From contig JAQWPL010000006.1 in NCBI GenBank assembly GCA_029245395.1, positions 1 through 64,000 on the forward strand: a DNA stretch of 64,000 nucleotides, given 5' to 3'. Numbering within the stretch: position 1 is the first letter of the stretch; each line of letters opens with the position of its first letter. Of this stretch, positions 59,898 to 64,000 are shown one piece after another. Below the pieces are notes generated by a model, which searched no databases, was not told where the DNA came from, and saw only the letters and a list, made by a program, of their open reading frames with translations. Position numbers and translations under genes: made by a program. Origin of the DNA: Gammaproteobacteria bacterium (GTDB lineage Bacteria; Pseudomonadota; Gammaproteobacteria; Pseudomonadales; Pseudohongiellaceae).

Positions 59898-61382
59898 ATG
59901 CCATACGCTACTTTGCGATTATTATGCGGCATTTTTCTAACTTCTGCATGCCTGCCTGTTTCCGCGGCGGAAAATCCGCAAGCGCTCGTGCGGCATTATG
60001 AAAATGTTTTGGGTACATCGATGGATCTGATTGTCTACGGGGGAGTTCAGACTGATCAGGAAAGGGCTGCTGATAATGCAGTCGCTGAAATCGCCAGACT
60101 GGAACAAATTTTTTCAACCTATCGTGATGACAGCGAAATCATGGTACTTAACCAGGATCGTACTACTTCACAAGCAAGCGCAGATTTGTTGTTTGTGACC
60201 GAAGCGTGCGAGTCATGGATGGCATTGAGCAACGGAGCATTCAGTTGTCGAATGGGGCAGGTGATAAAGCTTTGGGATCAGGCTGAAGCAAACCAGGTAC
60301 AACCCATTGTGCCTAATATGCTACCTACAGCGAGAACAGCTCAGCAGGGCACAATACAGATCGATTCAGCAACTAGGCAAATAACCTTGGAGGAAGCCAT
60401 AGACCTGGATCCTTCCGGGCTGGCAAAAGGTTACATTATTGACCAGGCTATGACTGTGCTGAAACGTGAAATACCTGATGCAACGGCAATTAAACTGGAT
60501 ATAGGCGGTGATAGCAGTTACTGGGGTTCGCCACCTGAAGAAGACGCCTGGCAGGTGCAGGTGTCTGACCCGGAAGCGCTGGCCGACAATGGTAATTTCA
60601 TCACCACTCTTGGACTCAACGGTATGGCGGTGGCAACCAGCGGGCATAACACGCGCACCTGGACTTTTGGCGAGCGTCATTTCAGCAAGATACTTGATAC
60701 TCGCAGGGGCTGGCCTGTTGCTGATGGCCTATATAGTGTCGTGATAGCGCCCGATGCAGTGACTGCTGACGCGATGGCGACTTTACTGTCAACGCAAAAC
60801 CCGGATACGGCCATGAACTATGTCAATTCCATGGTTGGGGTAGAAGCCCTGGTTATAGATTGGAACGGTAACCAGTTTATTTCCGAGGGCTGGCAAAATC
60901 ATCTGGGCGGAGAACTGCTGAGGCAGGCAAATTCGGTCATAGACTTCTCCCTGGAGTACAACATTCCCAATATTCGTGACCGCAGTTATGAAAGACCTTA
61001 CCTGTCGATTTGGGTCAGCGATGCTGAAAGCAGGCCGATTAAAAATTTGCTTATCCTTGGGGCTGAAGATAGATGGGCACGCACAAATTCAGTATGGTGG
61101 AGCCGGGTTGGTCGCCGAAGAGTAGTGCCAGTCAGCAATGTCACACGACCCACACGTGAGCCAGGGAACTACGATCTTGCCTGGGATGGCCGGGATGATG
61201 ACGGCAATATCATTTTGCAAGGGGGGTATCATCTGATGGTGGAAGCTTCTCGAGAGCATGGTGGACATACCTACTTGAGCATCCCTTTTTCTCTGGAAGA
61301 GGGTGTCCGTGTTTATGAAATGAAAGGTGAAGATGAACTGGGTGATATGCTTTTACGTGTGACACTAACACCACCAGATTAA
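59898..61382 (+). CDS. ApbE flavin transferase fused to DUF2271
   Basis: This 494-residue exported protein has a signal peptide (MPYATLRLLCGIFLTSACLP); an earlier ATG at 59835 would bury it, though neither start has a strong ribosome site. The ApbE domain (about residues 30-325) has VLGTSMDLIV, DLDPSGLAKGYIID, LDIGGDSS and SVVIAPDAVTADAMATLL. A DUF2271 domain (about 345-494) follows, with LAWDGRDDDGNIILQGGYHL. ApbE attaches FMN to proteins with a Thr/Ser acceptor in the periplasm. The fusion and the divergent PepSY protein suggest modification of a partner redox protein. Confidence 0.88.
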   Translation: MPYATLRLLCGIFLTSACLPVSAAENPQALVRHYENVLGTSMDLIVYGGVQTDQERAADNAVAEIARLEQIFSTYRDDSEIMVLNQDRTTSQASADLLFVTEACESWMALSNGAFSCRMGQVIKLWDQAEANQVQPIVPNMLPTARTAQQGTIQIDSATRQITLEEAIDLDPSGLAKGYIIDQAMTVLKREIPDATAIKLDIGGDSSYWGSPPEEDAWQVQVSDPEALADNGNFITTLGLNGMAVATSGHNTRTWTFGERHFSKILDTRRGWPVADGLYSVVIAPDAVTADAMATLLSTQNPDTAMNYVNSMVGVEALVIDWNGNQFISEGWQNHLGGELLRQANSVIDFSLEYNIPNIRDRSYERPYLSIWVSDAESRPIKNLLILGAEDRWARTNSVWWSRVGRRRVVPVSNVTRPTREPGNYDLAWDGRDDDGNIILQGGYHLMVEASREHGGHTYLSIPFSLEEGVRVYEMKGEDELGDMLLRVTLTPPD

Positions 61383-61479
61383 CCCGATTTGTTCTGAAAA
61401 CAGATTGTACAAAATGACCAGCATCGCTGGTTTCAGGTAATGACGAATTTAAGAAACGTTGTTTATTTTCGGAGGCGAT

Positions 61480-62988
61480 ATGTCGAAGATTCACGAAAAC
61501 ATAGTTAATGTCTTAATCTGGTGTGTGGCATTTTTAATGTCGGCTTTTGTATTGGCCCAGGCAGAAGAATATCTCCAGGTATCTGTACCGGAGTATTCGG
61601 GTCCACTCACTGTTAGCGCTGATAGCTATCCCCAGCTTGCTGCACATCGAACCCAGGCATACCTGGACCTCGACTCAATGGGTTATGTAGAAGAGGAATA
61701 CCTGGTGAGCGGAAATGCCAATGTCTACGAGTGGGCCGTGGATGGCAGTGTGTCCGTAAAAACTCCTGCAGCACCTTACACCACGCGTATCTTGATTCGA
61801 AGGCCAATAGATCCCGGCCGCTTCAGTGGTAATGTCATTGTCGAAACACTCAATAATGCCCGGCAGTATGATTGGGCCTTTGTTTGGGCACTCTCCTATG
61901 AGTATTTTGTAAACTCGGGTGATGTCTTTGTAGCGGTCACTCATTCTCCCGCAGCGATAAATGTTTTGAAAAATTTTGATGCACCTCGCTACGCCAGCCT
62001 TTCCCTGGCCAATCCAACACCGATGGAAACATGTGGTCCTGGCAACTCAACTTCAGCATCCGAGGAAGGATTGAAATGGGATCTGATAAGTCAGGTTGGG
62101 GTTCTTCTAAGAAGTGAATCGGGCCCTCTTGCCGGATTCGAAGTGGAAAACCTTGTTGCAACTACCCACACCGAGGAATTGACCACCTATGCCAATTCTA
62201 TTCATAAATTTTCCAGGCGCAGTAATGGTGAGCCGGTATACGATGGCTTTGTCATCAAATCAGAATATGCAGCTACCGATCGCATTAGTCGCTGTGCATT
62301 ATCTCCACCAGAAGGTGATCAACGTCGGATTATTCGCAATGCTGGTGTGCCTGTGCTCAGGGTTATTACCCAGGGAGATGTTCTGGCAGCGATTTCTGTA
62401 CGGCGTGAAGATAGTGATGATCCTTCAGATCCATTCAGACTTTGGGAAGTAGCCGGCGCACCTCATATGGACAAGATCTATTATCAGCACATGCCTGTTG
62501 TCGAAGATCAGGTTAAATCCGGCCAGGTTGGATATCTTGTTAACTGGCCAATGGCTTACCAGTGCACACCTGATATAGACCTTCTTGATTTTCCGGTAAT
62601 GCGACATGCAGTTAATGCCGCGTTTTCTGCTATGACTGGCTGGATAAATGAGGGTGTGTCTCCGCCAAAAGCACAACGCATTTTTGTGAGCAGCGAAAAT
62701 TCGGGAGAGCCAATCATTATCACAGACGAGAATAGAAATGCGCTTGGTGGAATGAGAAATGTTTACCTTGATGTGCCAGTTGCCTCCTATCTGGATTCCA
62801 GTGCAGGGCCGGCCGTGTGTACTAATCTTGGTAGGAAAGAAGCCTTTTCCTGGCGGAAGCTGGAAACTTTGTATGGCGATTCTGAAAATTATGCCAGTAG
62901 AGTTGATCAGAGACTTGATTCTCTAGTTGCCGAAGGTTGGCTAACTGAAGAGGACAGTGCACAAATAAGACAGGAGTTGATTCAATGA
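61480..62988 (+). CDS. Secreted alpha/beta hydrolase-domain protein (Abhydrolase_10-like)
   Basis: This 502-residue exported protein has a signal peptide ending in VLAQA. The body has the Abhydrolase_10/PF20091 pattern: YTTRILIRRPIDPGRFSGNV, VETLNNARQYDWAFVW, FVAVTHSPAAINVLKNFDAP, PVLRVITQGDVLAAI and a late WEVAGAPHMDKIYY with the likely catalytic His. ATG at 61480 with GGAGG 5 bases upstream is preferred over TTG at 61459. The substrate is unknown. Confidence 0.85.
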   Translation: MSKIHENIVNVLIWCVAFLMSAFVLAQAEEYLQVSVPEYSGPLTVSADSYPQLAAHRTQAYLDLDSMGYVEEEYLVSGNANVYEWAVDGSVSVKTPAAPYTTRILIRRPIDPGRFSGNVIVETLNNARQYDWAFVWALSYEYFVNSGDVFVAVTHSPAAINVLKNFDAPRYASLSLANPTPMETCGPGNSTSASEEGLKWDLISQVGVLLRSESGPLAGFEVENLVATTHTEELTTYANSIHKFSRRSNGEPVYDGFVIKSEYAATDRISRCALSPPEGDQRRIIRNAGVPVLRVITQGDVLAAISVRREDSDDPSDPFRLWEVAGAPHMDKIYYQHMPVVEDQVKSGQVGYLVNWPMAYQCTPDIDLLDFPVMRHAVNAAFSAMTGWINEGVSPPKAQRIFVSSENSGEPIIITDENRNALGGMRNVYLDVPVASYLDSSAGPAVCTNLGRKEAFSWRKLETLYGDSENYASRVDQRLDSLVAEGWLTEEDSAQIRQELIQ

Positions 62989-63025
62989 CAAGCAGTTGCT
63001 TTTTTACTTTTGAATTAATGTAGGT

Positions 63026-63475
63026 TCAGGAAAGCTTGTCTGGCAAATACAGCATTGTCAAATGCGGTCCGATGCCTTCAATGTTGAATGGTGTGCCATT
63101 TTCTACCCAGCCCACTTTCACATAAAAACCAACGGATTCCGTACGGGCATTGCACCAGACAGGCATGTGGTCTACCGTAGATAGTGCAAAATCAAGCAAT
63201 GTGCGGCCAATGCCCTTTTTCGCATACTCTGGCAGGGTGGCCATCCCCCTGAGTTGGTAAGCTGGTTTTCCTTCGAAGCTTGAATTAATAAGGCTAAGGC
63301 AGCATGCACATTCTTCAGATATAAAAGCACCAAAATGCAGGGTGCCGGGAGCATCATCACCATCAAATAGTGCTTCTTCGCGCGAACGTCCTTCACGCAG
63401 GACGTTATGTCGAAGCGGCAAAATTCGGTGCAGCGGTACTTGCTGTAGCGAAATGTTTTTTACCAGGCCAGTCAT
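63026..63475 (-). CDS. GNAT N-acetyltransferase
   Basis: This 149-residue acetyltransferase has LRHNVLREGRSREEALFDGD at the start, GTLHFGAFISEECACCLSLI and the acetyl-CoA loop LPEYAKKGIGRTLLDFAL. The layout matches small single-domain GNATs of unknown substrate. It converges with the hydrolase gene ending at 62988. Confidence 0.85.
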   Translation of the reverse strand: MTGLVKNISLQQVPLHRILPLRHNVLREGRSREEALFDGDDAPGTLHFGAFISEECACCLSLINSSFEGKPAYQLRGMATLPEYAKKGIGRTLLDFALSTVDHMPVWCNARTESVGFYVKVGWVENGTPFNIEGIGPHLTMLYLPDKLS

Positions 63476-63564
63476 TTTTTCAGGCTGTTAAATTGTTTGA
63501 GTAAGGTCTATATTATTATACTATTCGGTCCGCAATCCGAGTCGAAATTATCAAGGGGATACAC

Positions 63565-64000
63565 ATGAATACCAAATCTATGCGTAATCAATTTGTAGTA
63601 TTAGCACTAATTTTACTCAGCGCCTGCTCTTCGGAAGAGCAATCGTCAGACTCGACATCAACTGCAGTCGCCTATGAAGGCGCCAGAATTATTCCCGGTG
63701 ATGGTGGAGCCGCCATAGACTCTGCCACGCTGATAGTGGATAACGGTCGCATCACAGCTGTAGGGGCAAGTAGCGCGGTCAGTGTGCCTGCAGGAGCACA
63801 GCGCGTGGATGTCAGTGGAGCTACCATCATGCCCATGATGCTCGATACCCATGTGCATCTGAATACTGAACGCGAAGCGCTTATCCAGGATCTGCGCAAT
63901 CGCGCCAGATTTGGTGTGAGTGCCGCAATGAGCCTGGGAATGGATAACGTTGATAGCGTTTTCGAAATCCAGCAGGAGTTGCAGCCAGGCGCTGCTCGTT
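63565..64000 (+). CDS. Exported amidohydrolase-family lipoprotein, partial
   Basis: The first 145 residues are visible; the gene runs off the window. A lipobox is clear (LILLSAC, Cys at residue 23). The start of an amidohydrolase barrel follows: AVAYEGARIIPGDGGAAID, DSATLIVDNGRITAVG, then MLDTHVHLNTE with the metal-binding His-x-His. Family members cleave dipeptides, imides or related bonds in the periplasm. AGGGG upstream of the ATG supports the start. Confidence 0.88.
   Translation, partial: MNTKSMRNQFVVLALILLSACSSEEQSSDSTSTAVAYEGARIIPGDGGAAIDSATLIVDNGRITAVGASSAVSVPAGAQRVDVSGATIMPMMLDTHVHLNTEREALIQDLRNRARFGVSAAMSLGMDNVDSVFEIQQELQPGAAR

Noticed and set aside
1-64000. Reassignment of TAG to a sense codon, because three genes have an in-frame TAG
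   Set aside because: TAG ends intact genes (4774-4776, 22774-22776), and the residues expected at the three interrupted sites differ (variable, Lys-like, Trp), so one reassigned amino acid does not fit.
1-64000. tRNA or rRNA genes
   Set aside because: I scanned for T-loop-like GTTCGA stretches; the few found lie within coding regions or lack cloverleaf pairing.

Overview
The window looks like a chromosomal stretch of a heterotrophic, probably aquatic gammaproteobacterium. The basis is gene content: uup, rhlE, mtfA, slyD, yehS, cvfB and ydiJ homologues, many exported oxidoreductases, mixed moderate GC and no plasmid or phage backbone. The species cannot be named from sequence alone. No rRNA, tRNA or CRISPR array was seen. 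Genes sit in short operons separated by a dense family of short palindromic repeats.

Layout. 1-1.24 kb: a complete-length IS3-family element whose transposase carries an in-frame amber codon. 1.5-12 kb: three paralogous secreted G8/beta-helix proteins resembling the animal hyaluronidase CEMIP/TMEM2, with two c-type cytochromes and a frameshifted Tat-exported ferritin-like protein. 12-16.8 kb: a solute-binding protein, two operons pairing a DUF6152 protein with a second secreted family, and a nonsense-interrupted B3-type metallo-beta-lactamase relative. 16.9-23 kb: an AT-rich deaminase, a cytochrome b, and a Tat-exported molybdenum hydroxylase operon (2Fe-2S, Mo and FAD/4Fe-4S subunits, plus a small membrane ORF). 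23-34 kb: mostly single genes (SGNH esterase, CvfB-S4, YehS, HopJ, DnaQ-like exonuclease, PQQ sugar dehydrogenase, membrane-linked XRE regulator, DoxX, glutaredoxin, SlyD). 35-41 kb: a deiodinase-like selenoprotein read through TGA, a cytochrome c'-like lipoprotein, YdiJ and RhlE. 41-50.7 kb: GNAT, a CxxC-tailed membrane protein, NYN, transglutaminase, a third DUF6152 operon, MtfA, a nonsense-interrupted DoxX-like protein and Uup. 51-55.7 kb: a translationally coupled operon ending in a DUF6152-partner fusion, a RelE-type toxin-antitoxin pair and a second fusion. 55.8-64 kb: gamma-glutamylcyclotransferase-like, SLC13 permease, a junction of two truncated genes (PAS and sulfatase), PepSY and ApbE-DUF2271, a secreted alpha/beta hydrolase, GNAT and a partial amidohydrolase.

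Main points for follow-up. (1) A selenoprotein that ordinary gene calling splits in two. (2) A recurrent periplasmic pair: DUF6152, whose predicted mature N terminus is His-His and which carries a conserved Asn-Pro-His, next to or fused with a Cys-bracketed beta-rich partner; it occurs at five loci and has a possible sixth, divergent partner-type member. (3) More than twenty dispersed palindromes with a constant GGGGTCAGAG or GGGGACAG foot and a variable core, with no recognisable mobilising enzyme in the window. (4) An unusual number of nonsense and frameshift lesions (orfB, ferritin-like, B3 lactamase, DUF465, DoxX-like, PepSY), which points either to assembly error or to ongoing gene decay.
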